Of a stretch of 64,000 bases of DNA, positions 35,600 through 44,690 are shown piece after piece. Position 1 is the first letter of the stretch; each line of letters begins with the position of its first letter. The position numbers and the translations under genes were made by a program. The DNA is taken from NCBI GenBank assembly GCA_022071955.1, contig JAJVIM010000005.1, forward strand, positions 186,001 to 250,000. The letters run 5' to 3'. The notes beneath the pieces are model-generated. The model had not been told where the DNA came from, did no database searches, and saw only the letters and a program-made list of their open reading frames with translations. The DNA is from Anaerolineae bacterium (GTDB lineage Bacteria > Chloroflexota > Anaerolineae > 4572-78 > J111).

Positions 35600-36091
35600 T
35601 CAGGCCGCTTTTTGCCGATTTACTACCCCGGCCGGGGTAGTAGTAGTAAGTATTTCCATCGCTTGCTCAATTTTGGTCAGGTAGCCGCCGCCATTTTTGG
35701 CCGGGTCGCCAAACAGCACTTTGGCCGCGAGCCTGGTCCAACCGCGGGCATACTGCACGCCGTCGGCCTCAAGCAGTTGGCGGCGATAGGGTTCCAGCCG
35801 GGCCGCGTTGGCCTCGGCTTCGCTCTCTTCCGCCGCGTCGCTCGCCGGCAAAGCCGCGGCATCGGGCAGGCTGACGCCGGCTTGCAGCAGCTCGTCATAG
35901 TAGGGTTCGGTCTTGAGGTTCAGGCCGCGGAAAATCCAGGGGAAGGTGGCCAGCACGTAAGCCCAGCCGGCCGCCGGATCGGCCGGGGGAAGCGGCCGCT
36001 TGCCCACCATGCAGCCGCCGGGCGCGGGCTGCTGGGGCGGGGTCAGTTCTTGCCCGCAATGAGGGCAATGGGTAAAATGCGGGTTAGCCAT
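35600..36091 (-). CDS. Zinc-ribbon-like hypothetical protein of the mobile element
   Basis: A 163-residue protein with a CPHC zinc-binding start (THCPHCGQEL), a Pro-rich linker and a helical acidic middle. The end (ILTTTTPAGVV) is encoded across the 22-base palindrome at 35621-35642. No family is recognised. It precedes the DUF6788-like gene on the same strand with a 24-base gap. Confidence 0.45.
   Translation of the reverse strand: MANPHFTHCPHCGQELTPPQQPAPGGCMVGKRPLPPADPAAGWAYVLATFPWIFRGLNLKTEPYYDELLQAGVSLPDAAALPASDAAEESEAEANAARLEPYRRQLLEADGVQYARGWTRLAAKVLFGDPAKNGGGYLTKIEQAMEILTTTTPAGVVNRQKAA
35621..35642. repeat. 22-bp perfect palindrome (TACTACCCCGG and complement)
   Basis: TACTACCCCGG is followed immediately by CCGGGGTAGTA. 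The motif TACTACCCC also occurs at 35578-35586, next to the start of the downstream gene. It may be an operator; the function is inferred. Confidence 0.6.
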
Positions 36092-36356
36092 TTCGGAGCC
36101 TCACTCTCTGATCTGGTCAGGCCCGGTTCCACAGCCGGGCCGCTTTTGTTAAGAACAGTCACATCGTATCATTTCCCGGCCCGACAGTCAAGAACGGTTG
36201 TTCTTTTCCCCGGCCAGAACGGCCCGCCAATCGATTTATTCCCCCGGCCCGGCATGATTTTGCCTCAACTGGCAAAAAAATCGATCCTGGGGCGTCTCAG
36301 TGAGTCCAGCGAATCGCCGGTTGGCGAGCGCGCCGGCCGCTGCTAAACTTTGAGCT
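36092..36356. other. Divergent intergenic region of the mobile element
   Basis: Between the minus-strand and plus-strand arms. It holds the hairpin GGCCCGG/CCGGGCC (36120-36126 and 36135-36141) followed by GCTTTT, and AAGAAC/GTTCTT-type short repeats near 36191-36215. No ORF is convincing. Confidence 0.55.
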
Positions 36357-36563
36357 ATGGCAAACACCGAAATCTTACTGATCATCCTATCCGCGGTCTT
36401 GCTCGCCAACTCGGCGGTTAACCTGCTGGTGTCCGTAATGACGGCCATAGCCGCGTACCAGCTTTTGCGCTACGCCCGCGACAGCGACAGGTTGCTGGAC
36501 AAAATCATTCTGACCTGTGAAAAGCTGGGGCAGGCTATCGAGTTGGCCATCTGGCGCGGTTAA
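36357..36563 (+). CDS. Small membrane protein of the mobile element
   Basis: A 68-residue protein with one long or two short hydrophobic segments (ILLIILSAVLLANSAVNLLVSVMTAIAAYQ cannot be split with confidence; about residues 6-34) and a charged C-terminal helix (RDSDRLLDKIILTCEKLGQAIE). It could be holin-like or a small structural membrane protein. No family is recognised. Confidence 0.45.
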   Translation: MANTEILLIILSAVLLANSAVNLLVSVMTAIAAYQLLRYARDSDRLLDKIILTCEKLGQAIELAIWRG

Positions 36564-36587
36564 AAAGGGCAATCATAACAATACATT

Positions 36588-36628
36588 GCAGCTAACACTT
36601 TGACAGGGTTAACGTTAGCTGCTATCTT
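36588..36628 (+). promoter_or_regulatory. Promoter with overlapping inverted repeat, driving the plus-strand module
   Basis: TTGACA (36600-36605), 17-base spacer, TATCTT (36623-36628). GCAGCTAAC (36588-36596) and its exact complement (36614-36622) bracket the -35 box and touch the -10, an operator-like arrangement. Confidence 0.75.
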
Positions 36629-36676
36629 TTGTTATGAAGCGCTTCATTTTTAACCTTAACATTTGACAACAGTTTT

Positions 36677-36704
36677 ACGCTGTTCCACCGCGATGGAACA
36701 GCGT
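36677..36704 (+). promoter_or_regulatory. Leader hairpin before the plus-strand module
   Basis: ACGCTGTTCCA-CCGCGA-TGGAACAGCGT, a perfect 11-bp stem in the 5' leader of the gene at 36734. There is no U-run, so it is an mRNA stem or operator rather than a terminator. Confidence 0.6.
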
Positions 36705-36733
36705 AGGACACCTAGCCCACACAGGAGGCAAGC

Positions 36734-37183
36734 ATGACCGACTTTACCGTAGCAACTTTGGACCGGCTGTCCAAACGGACCAGCATGACCATTGGCGTAG
36801 CCGACGCGGCCACCAACCAGGACCTTCAATCCGTTGTTGACGCCATAGCCGCCATCATTTTGGGCGCAGCTCCCAGCGGCACGAAAACGGTGCCAACCGT
36901 GATTGACGCCGGCAGCTCCGCCGCGCCGGCCAACACAAACGCCAACCGGCTCAACAAATGGCTGTTTCGCATGCAGGACAGCGTGAACGGCAAGATTTTC
37001 ACCCACGAAATCGGCACCGCCAACAACGCCCAATTGCCGTCGCCCACGTCTGATTTTCTGGACCTGACTGCCGGGGCTGGCCTGGCACTGAAAACGGCCA
37101 TTGATGCGGTTTACCGCTCGCCCTACGGCAACGCCGGGGTACTGGTCAGCGTGCAGCAGGTTAGCCGCAGCGGAGCGCAGTAA
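36734..37183 (+). CDS. Hypothetical protein, first gene of the element's structural-like module
   Basis: A 149-residue protein without signal or membrane segments. The sequence is rich in Ala, Thr, Asn and Ser with short helices; residues 60-150 look like a small capsid or tail-type domain, but I recognise no family. AGGAGG lies eight bases before the ATG. Its stop overlaps the next ATG by one base (TAATG), so the two are co-translated. Confidence 0.5.
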   Translation: MTDFTVATLDRLSKRTSMTIGVADAATNQDLQSVVDAIAAIILGAAPSGTKTVPTVIDAGSSAAPANTNANRLNKWLFRMQDSVNGKIFTHEIGTANNAQLPSPTSDFLDLTAGAGLALKTAIDAVYRSPYGNAGVLVSVQQVSRSGAQ

Positions 37184-38574
37184 TGGAGCGCTGGGAAATC
37201 CCCAGCGATTGGACAGAAGAGGACGGTTACACAACCGTCCTTTTTTGCATTCCCAACAGCCGGGCCTGGCGCGGGCTGATCGTGGGCATGGTTGAAAGCC
37301 TGGCCTTTGGCTGGAGCTGGGACGAGCAAACCGGCGTGGTGAAGGATGTTCAAGCCATCGGAAGGGAGATTTTTGAATCCATGAGCATGTGCAAATTAGA
37401 CGAGGTTTTGGGCGGCCTGCGGCTGGATTTACAGGCTACCAACAGCCAATTGGCCGGCATCAACGCCGCCCTGGCGCAACTGTCAAATTTAGACAGTCTG
37501 CCCACCGTGGCCGCCAATACCGGCCACCTGAGCGAACTACCGGGGGCCGTGACCCAACTCACCGACCTGGCCGCCGATACCAACGCCCTGAGCAACCTGG
37601 CCCAACTGGCCAACATCACCACCAATCTTGGCAGCCTGGCCGAACTGGTTAACCTGGTAAACGCGCTGGGGCCGCTCACCGATCTGGCGAGCCTGGTGCA
37701 ACTGGCGGCCAACAGCGACGCGCTGCAACAACTGGGCGGCCTGGCCTGGCTGCAAAACATCAACGCCGGCATGGACGCGCTGCATGGCGACGCGGCCGCC
37801 GCCAACGCCACCGCGGCCACCGTCGCCGCGGAGCTGGGCGACATTAACACCGATCTGGACGCCCTGGTCGGGGTGCCAGATATTGTCTCTCACCTGGCGC
37901 TGCTGCAACAGCGGTTTATCACCAACAATACCCTGTACCCCGATTACAACGTAGCTGACACCTTGCTGTCGGGGCTGATTGGCCGGCAAATTGACCTGCC
38001 TATTCCGTGGGCCGGGGCCGGCCTGGCCGATATTCTGGACCAGCAGGGCACCGCGGCCAATGCCAACCTGACCAGCCTCGACGGCCGTTTCCGGCAGGCT
38101 GACAACATTATCGGTGAGAAGAATATCACCGAGACATTGGAGACGCTGCTCAGAAAAACGGCGCTGTTGGACCCGGAGGCTTATCCCAACGTGGCCGATA
38201 TTATGGACAATGTATTCAGGTTGGGGGGTGACGAAAGCTGGCTAAAGATGCTGCAACGTAACCTGCAATCCGTTTTGGTCAAGCTGGGCATTATCGACCC
38301 GCCCACCAACGACCCGGATAAAACGACCATCACTCAGGCCATTTTGATGCTGGTTACGGCGCTGGCCAGCGATGACGCCGCCCTGCGCTCCATTGCCGCG
38401 GCCATCAAAGATAACCCGGTTAAGATCAACCTGAACAACCTGAACAACTGCAACGGCAAGGCGCTTAACGGTAACGGCAAGGGCGAAAGCATTGTCACCA
38501 CCATCACCGACGAGGGGGTGAAGGTGGAGCAAATTGAGGCCCCCAGCAACCCGCTCCTGGGAAGGGGGAATTAG
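37183..38574 (+). CDS. Long helical repeat protein of the element (fibre/structural-like)
   Basis: A 463-residue protein. After a Trp-rich N terminus (ERWEIPSDWTEEDGYTTVLF; GLIVGMVESLAFGWSWDE) comes a long tract (about 70-250) of imperfect helical repeats built from LxxLxxLA/N units (for example LAQLANITTNLGSLAELVNL). This is a pattern of elongated coiled-coil structures. The C-terminal part contains NLNNLNNCNGKALNGNGKG. No catalytic motif is visible. A fibre or tether role is inference from composition and from the tail-collar gene downstream. Confidence 0.5.
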   Translation: MERWEIPSDWTEEDGYTTVLFCIPNSRAWRGLIVGMVESLAFGWSWDEQTGVVKDVQAIGREIFESMSMCKLDEVLGGLRLDLQATNSQLAGINAALAQLSNLDSLPTVAANTGHLSELPGAVTQLTDLAADTNALSNLAQLANITTNLGSLAELVNLVNALGPLTDLASLVQLAANSDALQQLGGLAWLQNINAGMDALHGDAAAANATAATVAAELGDINTDLDALVGVPDIVSHLALLQQRFITNNTLYPDYNVADTLLSGLIGRQIDLPIPWAGAGLADILDQQGTAANANLTSLDGRFRQADNIIGEKNITETLETLLRKTALLDPEAYPNVADIMDNVFRLGGDESWLKMLQRNLQSVLVKLGIIDPPTNDPDKTTITQAILMLVTALASDDAALRSIAAAIKDNPVKINLNNLNNCNGKALNGNGKGESIVTTITDEGVKVEQIEAPSNPLLGRGN

Positions 38575-38687
38575 CGGCGGCGGCGCTTGCCATACCAAAT
38601 CCAAAACCGTTTGGATAGGTTGTAAACAAGTATGCTGAGACTAACCAAACTCGTTAAATACAGACATTCAAGCATGAGGCAGCTCCT

Positions 38688-40424
38688 ATGACAAACGTAA
38701 CGATCAACATCCAAAACAACTGCGGTTGCGGCTGTGGCGACAGCTCCGGCGGCGGGTCTGGCGGCGCGGGAATTATAGACGTGCCCTGGGAAGAAATTCC
38801 TTCACCAACCGGCCCGGAGGGTCCACCGGCCGGGTATCTGCAAGGCAGTAGCCTCTCAGATCGTCAATGCCGTTCCGCAGTTTTTAACTATTCGTGGCTT
38901 TATTATCTCACGGATAACCTGGCCAACACAACCATTGGACGGGCGTTTTTAGACTTTGCGACGTCCAATTTGCCAGGCATTGTAAAAACCGTGGTGTTGG
39001 GGCTTTTATTTCCGCTTATCACGGCCGTGATAGAAGCACTGACTACAGCCGGCATCGAAATTAGTGACATTGTCCTACCAGCAATAACCTTTGTGATTTC
39101 AAGCGGCATTTATTTGGGGTTGCTCTACCTAATCAGCACATACGGTATCACAGAAAACTCCCTCCAAGACATCCTCACCAAACTCCCGGCCGCAAAGGAC
39201 AACCTCATTTGCGCGCTGGCCAAAGCCCCGGATGCGGCCGCCGCCAAAGCCAACCTTGAGCAGGTTGTCAGCACGCCGGCTTACGGCTTCACGTCTGCCC
39301 AGCAAAACTGGATTATCGGCATCTGCGCCACAATGGCCCCCTTGCTCTACTATACGCCGGAATGGTGGCCAAGTTTCGACACAGAAACGCTGGCCAGCAT
39401 TAGCCCCAACTGTTGCGGCACCTTTGTTGAGGGCGCGCTAATCGGCGCCGGCAGTGACGAGGGCTGTCAAACGGCCTGGTACATCGTTGATCAGCTCGTG
39501 GCCGCGCTCAATGGCGTGCAGAATTTTTACAACTGGTATTGGAATAGCGCCGGCATTAACTGGAACCTGCTCGACAACGACGCGCCGGAAATCACCGATA
39601 TTTTGGCCCAAAACGCAAGCACATACATCCCGGCCAAAGTTCTCAGCAAAGCGCCCAACCGGGCCGCGTTTCATGAAAACGTTGGCAATTACATCGGCCT
39701 CACAACCCGCGGCTTGCTCTATCCGCTGTACTACGCCGATGATTACAACTGGCAAAACGCGGCTGCTTACCTGACGAGCCAGGCAGCCACGCTGCGCACC
39801 GGCTTGCGCAACGCGCTTGACGTGTCCGACTGCTACGCCGCGGTGTCCGTGCCGCTGTTCGCATGGATCGACGCCAACGTTGACGCCGATCTGAAACAGT
39901 ACATGAAAACGGCCATCGATGGGCTGATCAAGCCGCTCACCGGCCGCCCCGGCATTCTCAACCTGATGTTCTACCAGGATGCAGATGTCGCATTTTACGC
40001 TGTCGATGATTGCACGGGCGGCGGTGATCCTGCCGGCGATTACGACCCGGCCAACTGCACGGATACCGGCATTTACGATTTCACGACCGCACAATATAAC
40101 TGGACATCGGCAGCAAATGGTAATTGGGCCGCTGGCGTCGGGTTCTCGTTTAATACCAGCGGTATCAAGCAGGCGGAAATTGTCCAGCAAGTGCGGCACT
40201 CGCCGGCCTCAATCAAACTCACCTGGAATGCCAACGAAAGCGGCCGGCCTATTTACGTGTATGTGTCTGATAACGGCACAGACTGGACAGAACACACACA
40301 CTTGGACTTTCAGCCAACCGGCACCATTACGCTTGGCGGCTGTATTGTTGGGAAGTACATCAAAATCGTGATCTTCTTCTGGCAGGCATCCTGGGCACAA
40401 ATCAGCAAGGTCGAGTTTGCATGA
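38688..40424 (+). CDS. Large hypothetical protein of the element with C-terminal discoidin-like domain
   Basis: A 578-residue protein with a Cys/Gly-rich start ([19 protein letters not shown], about residues 10-30), a hydrophobic stretch of two or three segments (about 105-150), a helical middle, and a beta-rich C-terminal domain (about 470-578). In the last domain [20 protein letters not shown] followed by DNGTDWTEH and IKIVIFF resembles an F5/8-type (discoidin-like) carbohydrate-binding fold. It overlaps the tail-collar gene by four bases. Probably a particle or surface protein; the family is unknown. Confidence 0.5.
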   Translation: MTNVTINIQNNCGCGCGDSSGGGSGGAGIIDVPWEEIPSPTGPEGPPAGYLQGSSLSDRQCRSAVFNYSWLYYLTDNLANTTIGRAFLDFATSNLPGIVKTVVLGLLFPLITAVIEALTTAGIEISDIVLPAITFVISSGIYLGLLYLISTYGITENSLQDILTKLPAAKDNLICALAKAPDAAAAKANLEQVVSTPAYGFTSAQQNWIIGICATMAPLLYYTPEWWPSFDTETLASISPNCCGTFVEGALIGAGSDEGCQTAWYIVDQLVAALNGVQNFYNWYWNSAGINWNLLDNDAPEITDILAQNASTYIPAKVLSKAPNRAAFHENVGNYIGLTTRGLLYPLYYADDYNWQNAAAYLTSQAATLRTGLRNALDVSDCYAAVSVPLFAWIDANVDADLKQYMKTAIDGLIKPLTGRPGILNLMFYQDADVAFYAVDDCTGGGDPAGDYDPANCTDTGIYDFTTAQYNWTSAANGNWAAGVGFSFNTSGIKQAEIVQQVRHSPASIKLTWNANESGRPIYVYVSDNGTDWTEHTHLDFQPTGTITLGGCIVGKYIKIVIFFWQASWAQISKVEFA

Positions 40425-41260
40425 GCCTGATACGTGAATTACTCGACAAAAAGCACCTGAAACGGCTGTTTTACACCAAAACGGCTATTGATGATTTGCT
40501 GGCCGCCATCGAATTGACGCCCGGCCCGCAAGGTCCGCAAGGTGATCCCGGCCCGCAGGGCCCGCAAGGCGCGACCGGGCCGCAAGGCGCGACCGGGCCG
40601 CAAGGCGCGACCGGGCCGCAAGGCGCAACCGGAGCAACTGGCGCAACCGGAGCAACTGGCGCGACCGGGCCGCAGGGGCCACCAGGGCCGCAAGGCGCGA
40701 CCGGACCAACCGGCGCAACCGGACCAACCGGCGCAACTGGCGCAACCGGACCGCAGGGGCCACCAGGTAGCCCGCTCGTTGGCGAGATACGGCTTTGGGC
40801 CGGCAATCCAGCGACAACGCCAAGCGGTTGGTATTTGTGCGACGGCCGGGAGGCTAACCGCTCGTACTTCTCAAGTTTGTTCTCGACCATCGGCACCACG
40901 TTTGGTGTTGGCAATGGCTCAACGACATTCAATTTCCCGGACTTGCGGGGGCGGGCCCCAATTGGCATGGACTATATGTCCAGCGAAATGGGATCGGCCA
41001 ACAGGGTAACAGCGGCGGCGGCTGATGTTCGGGGGGGGAGTGGGGGCGCGGAAACACACACATTGACCAATAATGAGATGCCCCCCCACGATCATATAGT
41101 GAGTGGCAATCAATCTGGTTTAACTGGCTCAAATACCGTTTTGTTTGCCGGAAGTTCGGTGCCCAAATCGATGCAAACCAGTAGTCAAGGCGGGGGCCAG
41201 CCTCACAACAATATGCAGCCCTGGATTGCCCTAAGTTTCATCATCTACGCCGGGGTGTAG
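40421..41260 (+). CDS. Collagen-repeat / phage tail-collar protein
   Basis: A 279-residue protein. The N terminus (about 1-32) is a helix. Residues about 34-116 are a collagen-like Gly-x-y tract ([12 protein letters not shown] triplets). The C-terminal domain is a phage tail-collar/microcystin-dependent-type domain: [32 protein letters not shown] and the closing [13 protein letters not shown]. Tail-collar proteins form the distal part of tail fibres or related surface structures. The collagen DNA is a near-perfect short tandem repeat and prone to length variation. It is the last gene of the module. Confidence 0.8.
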   Translation: MSLIRELLDKKHLKRLFYTKTAIDDLLAAIELTPGPQGPQGDPGPQGPQGATGPQGATGPQGATGPQGATGATGATGATGATGPQGPPGPQGATGPTGATGPTGATGATGPQGPPGSPLVGEIRLWAGNPATTPSGWYLCDGREANRSYFSSLFSTIGTTFGVGNGSTTFNFPDLRGRAPIGMDYMSSEMGSANRVTAAAADVRGGSGGAETHTLTNNEMPPHDHIVSGNQSGLTGSNTVLFAGSSVPKSMQTSSQGGGQPHNNMQPWIALSFIIYAGV

Positions 41261-41323
41261 AATACTTATGCGTAATAAAAGGGCGGCTTGCAAGCCGCCC
41301 TTGAATAATTATGCGTAATAAAA
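41260..41323 (+). repeat. Right boundary repeats of the mobile element with internal palindrome
   Basis: TTATGCGTAATAAAA occurs at 41266-41280 and 41309-41323. Between them is a 24-base perfect palindrome (41279-41302, AAGGGCGGCTTG and complement), which can end transcription from the tail-collar gene. The second copy with the preceding GAATAA matches the left dif-like site. Confidence 0.75.
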
Positions 41324-41488
41324 CGCACAAGCCCGGTCCATTACTGATTTAACCGCCATCCTCCCCTATTTTGTAAATTTTCGCTGGGTGACCGGTTTTA
41401 ATTGGCAAATAACCACATTCAAAGGTAAAATATCCGCTCAAAACCCCAGCACTATCACCCACGATACTTTTAATAAGGAGCAAGAAGG

Positions 41489-44200
41489 ATGGCAAAACTG
41501 ACCAAAAACGCATTGGGCGCACGCGCCAAATTTAATACTGGCAGCGGCGAAGCTTATATTTATCGGCTTGATAAGTTAGAGAAAGATGGTTACAACGTCT
41601 CTCGCCTGCCTTTTTCGATGAAAGTTTTGTTGGAGAATGTGCTACGCGAAGTCGATAATTATGTTGTCAACGAAGATGACGTTAAAAAGCTGGCCACCTG
41701 GGACCCCAAAAACCCCTCTGCCGAAGAAATCCCCTTCAAGCCGGCCCGCGTTATTTTGCAGGATTTTACCGGCGTCCCGGCGGTTGTTGATCTGGCGGCG
41801 ATGCGTTCGGCCATGGCCCGTATGGGCGGCGACCCGCAAAAGATCAATCCGGTGGTGCCGGTTAATCTGGTTATCGACCATTCGGTGCAGGTGGACGTAT
41901 TTGGCCAACTCATTGCCCTCCAGCGCAACGCCGAAATTGAATTTGAACGCAACAGTGAACGGTACGAATTTTTGCGCTGGGGCCAGCAGGCTTTTGACAA
42001 TTTTAGCGTTGTGCCCCCGGCCAGCGGCATTGTCCACCAGGTCAACCTGGAATATATTGCCCGCGGCGTCTGGACTCGGCCCGAGGAAGACGGCGTTGTC
42101 GCCTACCCCGATACACTGGTTGGCACCGACAGCCACACCACGATGATCAACGGGTTGGGAATTGTAGGCTGGGGCGTGGGCGGCATCGAAGCCGAAGCCG
42201 TGATGCTGGCCCAACCTATCTATATGCTTATTCCTGAAGTTGTTGGATTTAAATTGACCGGACAGCTACGCGAAGGAGTTACCGCTACCGACCTGACGCT
42301 GACCGTGGTTCAAATGCTGCGCCAAAAAGGTGTGGTCGGTAAATTTGTAGAATTTTACGGCCCCGGCCTCAGTAAAATGACCCTGCCCGACCGCGCTACC
42401 ATCGCTAATATGGCACCCGAGTACGGCGCAACAATGGGCTTCTTCCCTGTTGACGCCGAATCGCTCAACTATCTGCGGCGCACCGGTCGCCCGGCAGAAT
42501 TGGTGTCGTTGGTCGAACGCTACACCAAAGAACAGGGCCTGTTCCGCACCGATAACACGCCCGACCCCGAATTTACCGACACGCTGGAATTGGATTTGGG
42601 CGATGTTGTGCCCAGCCTGGCCGGCCCCAAGCGCCCGCAAGACCGGATTGCGCTATCGGAAATGAAACAGACGTTCCACACAGCCCTGACCAAACCGGTC
42701 GGCCCACAGGGGTACGGCCTGGCAGAAACCGATTTGCAGCGCAAAGGCGTGATCAAAAGCAACGGCCAGCCGGGCGGTGAGCTAACGCACGGCGCGGTGG
42801 TGCTGGCCGCCATCACCTCCTGCACCAACACCAGCAACCCGTCGGTTATGCTCGGCGCCGGGATTTTGGCCAAAAAAGCGGTTGAAAAAGGGCTGACCGT
42901 TCCAGCTTATGTAAAAACCAGCCTGGCTCCCGGCTCCAAGGTTGTTACCGACTACCTCAACGAAGCCGGTCTGACGCCTTATCTGCAACAGTTGGGTTTC
43001 CACACGGTTGGCTACGGCTGCACCACCTGCATTGGCAACAGCGGTCCCCTGCCCCAACCCGTGGTCGAGGCCATTACCACGGGCGATCTGGTGGTGTCCG
43101 GTGTGCTCAGCGGCAATCGCAACTTTGAGGGGCGCATCCATCCCTACATTAAAGCCAACTTTCTGGCCTCGCCACCGCTGGTGGTCGCCTATGCCCTGGC
43201 CGGCACCACCGACATCGACCTGACCAGCGAACCAATTGGTACGGGTAAAGATGGCCAGCCGGTCTATTTAAAGGACATCTGGCCAACCCACGCCGAAATT
43301 CTGGCCGAGTATGACAAAGCGCTCAACCCCAAAACCTTTAACAAAGAGTACAGCGGGATTGAACAAAGCAACGACAAGTGGAACGCCATTCCCGTGCCGG
43401 AAGGGGCGCTGTACCAGTGGAACGAATGGTCAACCTATATACAGGAGCCGCCCTTCTTTGTGGACATGAGCGACGCTCCCGCCCCGATTCAACCGATTGC
43501 CGGTGCCCGGGTGCTGGTTAAAGTTGGCGACTCGGTAACCACCGACCACATCTCTCCGGCTGGGGCCATTCCCAAAGATTCACCGGCCGGCCAGTATTTG
43601 CAGGATCACGATGTGGCTCCGCACGAGTTCAACTCTTACGGCTCGCGGCGCGGCAATGACCGGGTGATGACTCGCGGTACATTTGGCAACATCCGCCTGC
43701 GCAACCAGATGGCTCCCGGCACCGAAGGCGGCTGGACCACCTACCTGCCCACCAATGAAGTAATGCCGATTTTTGACGCCAGCGAAAAATACAAAACCGA
43801 TGCGACACCGTTGGTTGTGCTGGCCGGCAAAGAATACGGCACCGGGTCCAGCCGCGACTGGGCGGCCAAAGGTACGCTGTTGTTGGGCGCAAAGGCCGTC
43901 ATCGCCGAAAGTTTTGAACGCATCCACCGTAGTAATTTGGTGGGCATGGGAGTGCTGCCTCTCCAATACAAACCTGGTGAAACCGCTGCCAGTTTGGGAT
44001 TAAACGGGCAGGAAATGTACTCCATTCACATTGATGACAATCTGAAACCCGGCCAGGATGTAAAAGTGGATGTAACCGACACCGCTGGCAATACGCGGGC
44101 TATCACCGTAGTTTGCCGGATTGACACGCCGGTTGAAGTAGATTACTTCCGCCACGGCGGTATTCTCCAAACTGTGCTGCGCAACTTTCTAAAGGGATAG
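41489..44200 (+). CDS. acnA: Aconitate hydratase AcnA
   Basis: A 903-residue aconitase A. The [4Fe-4S] ligands are visible: C445 in [10 protein letters not shown] and C511/C514 in [10 protein letters not shown]. The swivel domain has [14 protein letters not shown] and [13 protein letters not shown]. It converts citrate to isocitrate in the TCA cycle and is the IRP/AcnA type rather than AcnB. Length is as usual. The ribosome site is AAGGAG. It stands alone between the mobile element and the recombinase and is most simply the host gene that adjoined the dif-like site before insertion. Confidence 0.96.
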   Translation: MAKLTKNALGARAKFNTGSGEAYIYRLDKLEKDGYNVSRLPFSMKVLLENVLREVDNYVVNEDDVKKLATWDPKNPSAEEIPFKPARVILQDFTGVPAVVDLAAMRSAMARMGGDPQKINPVVPVNLVIDHSVQVDVFGQLIALQRNAEIEFERNSERYEFLRWGQQAFDNFSVVPPASGIVHQVNLEYIARGVWTRPEEDGVVAYPDTLVGTDSHTTMINGLGIVGWGVGGIEAEAVMLAQPIYMLIPEVVGFKLTGQLREGVTATDLTLTVVQMLRQKGVVGKFVEFYGPGLSKMTLPDRATIANMAPEYGATMGFFPVDAESLNYLRRTGRPAELVSLVERYTKEQGLFRTDNTPDPEFTDTLELDLGDVVPSLAGPKRPQDRIALSEMKQTFHTALTKPVGPQGYGLAETDLQRKGVIKSNGQPGGELTHGAVVLAAITSCTNTSNPSVMLGAGILAKKAVEKGLTVPAYVKTSLAPGSKVVTDYLNEAGLTPYLQQLGFHTVGYGCTTCIGNSGPLPQPVVEAITTGDLVVSGVLSGNRNFEGRIHPYIKANFLASPPLVVAYALAGTTDIDLTSEPIGTGKDGQPVYLKDIWPTHAEILAEYDKALNPKTFNKEYSGIEQSNDKWNAIPVPEGALYQWNEWSTYIQEPPFFVDMSDAPAPIQPIAGARVLVKVGDSVTTDHISPAGAIPKDSPAGQYLQDHDVAPHEFNSYGSRRGNDRVMTRGTFGNIRLRNQMAPGTEGGWTTYLPTNEVMPIFDASEKYKTDATPLVVLAGKEYGTGSSRDWAAKGTLLLGAKAVIAESFERIHRSNLVGMGVLPLQYKPGETAASLGLNGQEMYSIHIDDNLKPGQDVKVDVTDTAGNTRAITVVCRIDTPVEVDYFRHGGILQTVLRNFLKG

Positions 44201-44218
44201 GTAGAACTGTAGAACTCA

Positions 44219-44320
44219 ATTTTGCAGTTCACTGAGTGACGATTTTGCAGTGCACTGCGAGCAGCTTTTTGCCCATTTCAGTGCACTCCGGTGCAATTTT
44301 GCAGTGCACTGAGTAGATTT
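44219..44320. repeat. Cluster of CAGTGCACT-type palindromic repeats
   Basis: TTTTGCAGT(G/T)CACTG units start near 44220, 44243 and 44297, with another CAGTGCACT at 44279 and one more at 44359. The core CAGTGCACTG is itself palindromic. Confidence 0.7.
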
Positions 44321-44327
44321 GCCCACA

Positions 44328-44373
44328 ACTGGGGCTTGTAAGTTAACTTACAAGCCCCAGTGCACTTTTTCAC
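44328..44373 (+). terminator. Terminator of acnA (34-bp perfect palindrome)
   Basis: ACTGGGGCTTGTAAGTT followed directly by its exact complement (44328-44361), then TGCACTTTTT. It lies 128 bases after acnA. Confidence 0.75.
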
Positions 44374-44690
44374 TTTTTTTCTCAAACTGCGGGCTGTTTC
44401 AGGCTTTGACATTTCCCGTCCAACATTTCTTTCCTCACCCGGCCCAATTTGTTGTTTCTGTTTTCTGACACTTCACATAAAGTCATTTTCGATTGTTGAT
44501 GACTTTATGCAGATCCTGAATCCCGTGTTCTTTACCTTCGCAATGGGAGGTGAGTTGCTCGATAGTCCCTGCCCCTATTCCCGCCGGTCTGACCGGCAAG
44601 ATAATGTCGCCAGATAACCGGCATTATCGTGCCGGTTGGGTCGGTTTTTGGCAGGGGCAACGGCTTAAACGAGGGGGTTAAGCCCGAAAA
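44374..44690. other. Structured intergenic region before the recombinase
   Basis: No convincing gene. It holds the inverted repeat CATAAAGTCAT/ATGACTTTATG (44476-44486 and 44499-44509). GGCAAGATAAT occurs twice, exactly 100 bases apart (44595, 44695), the second copy inside the recombinase start. GGCTTAA/TTAAGCC (about 44662-44684) lies just before the ATG. These could be recombinase binding or attachment sequences. Confidence 0.5.

Larger units (their letters stand above)
30455..41319. mobile_element. Integrative mobile element, apparently inserted at dif (Xer-dependent)
   Basis: A 21-base direct repeat (GAATAATTATGCGTA, then A or G, then TAAAA; 20 of 21 identical) stands at 30455-30475 and 41303-41323. 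It covers the dif central hexamer and XerD arm. Between the copies lie about 10.85 kb with a minus-strand replication-type operon and a plus-strand surface/tail-like module, none of which resembles the flanking host genes. No integrase gene is inside, consistent with use of host XerC/XerD. A third, partial copy sits at 41260-41280. Confidence 0.6.

Noticed and set aside
39438-40199. 253-residue minus-strand open frame
   Set aside because: Antisense to the 578-residue element protein; no ribosome site or domain.
40540-40770. Short regular repeats suggestive of a CRISPR array
   Set aside because: They are collagen Gly-x-y codons in frame within the tail-collar gene, with no spacers.
30455-41319. 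Ordinary tailed prophage
   Set aside because: No terminase, portal, capsid, protease or tape-measure gene could be recognised; only a tail-collar domain points to phages.
44360-44617. 85-residue plus-strand open frame in the acnA-recombinase spacer
   Set aside because: Begins inside the acnA terminator, has no ribosome site, and is Phe/Ser/Cys-rich without any pattern.
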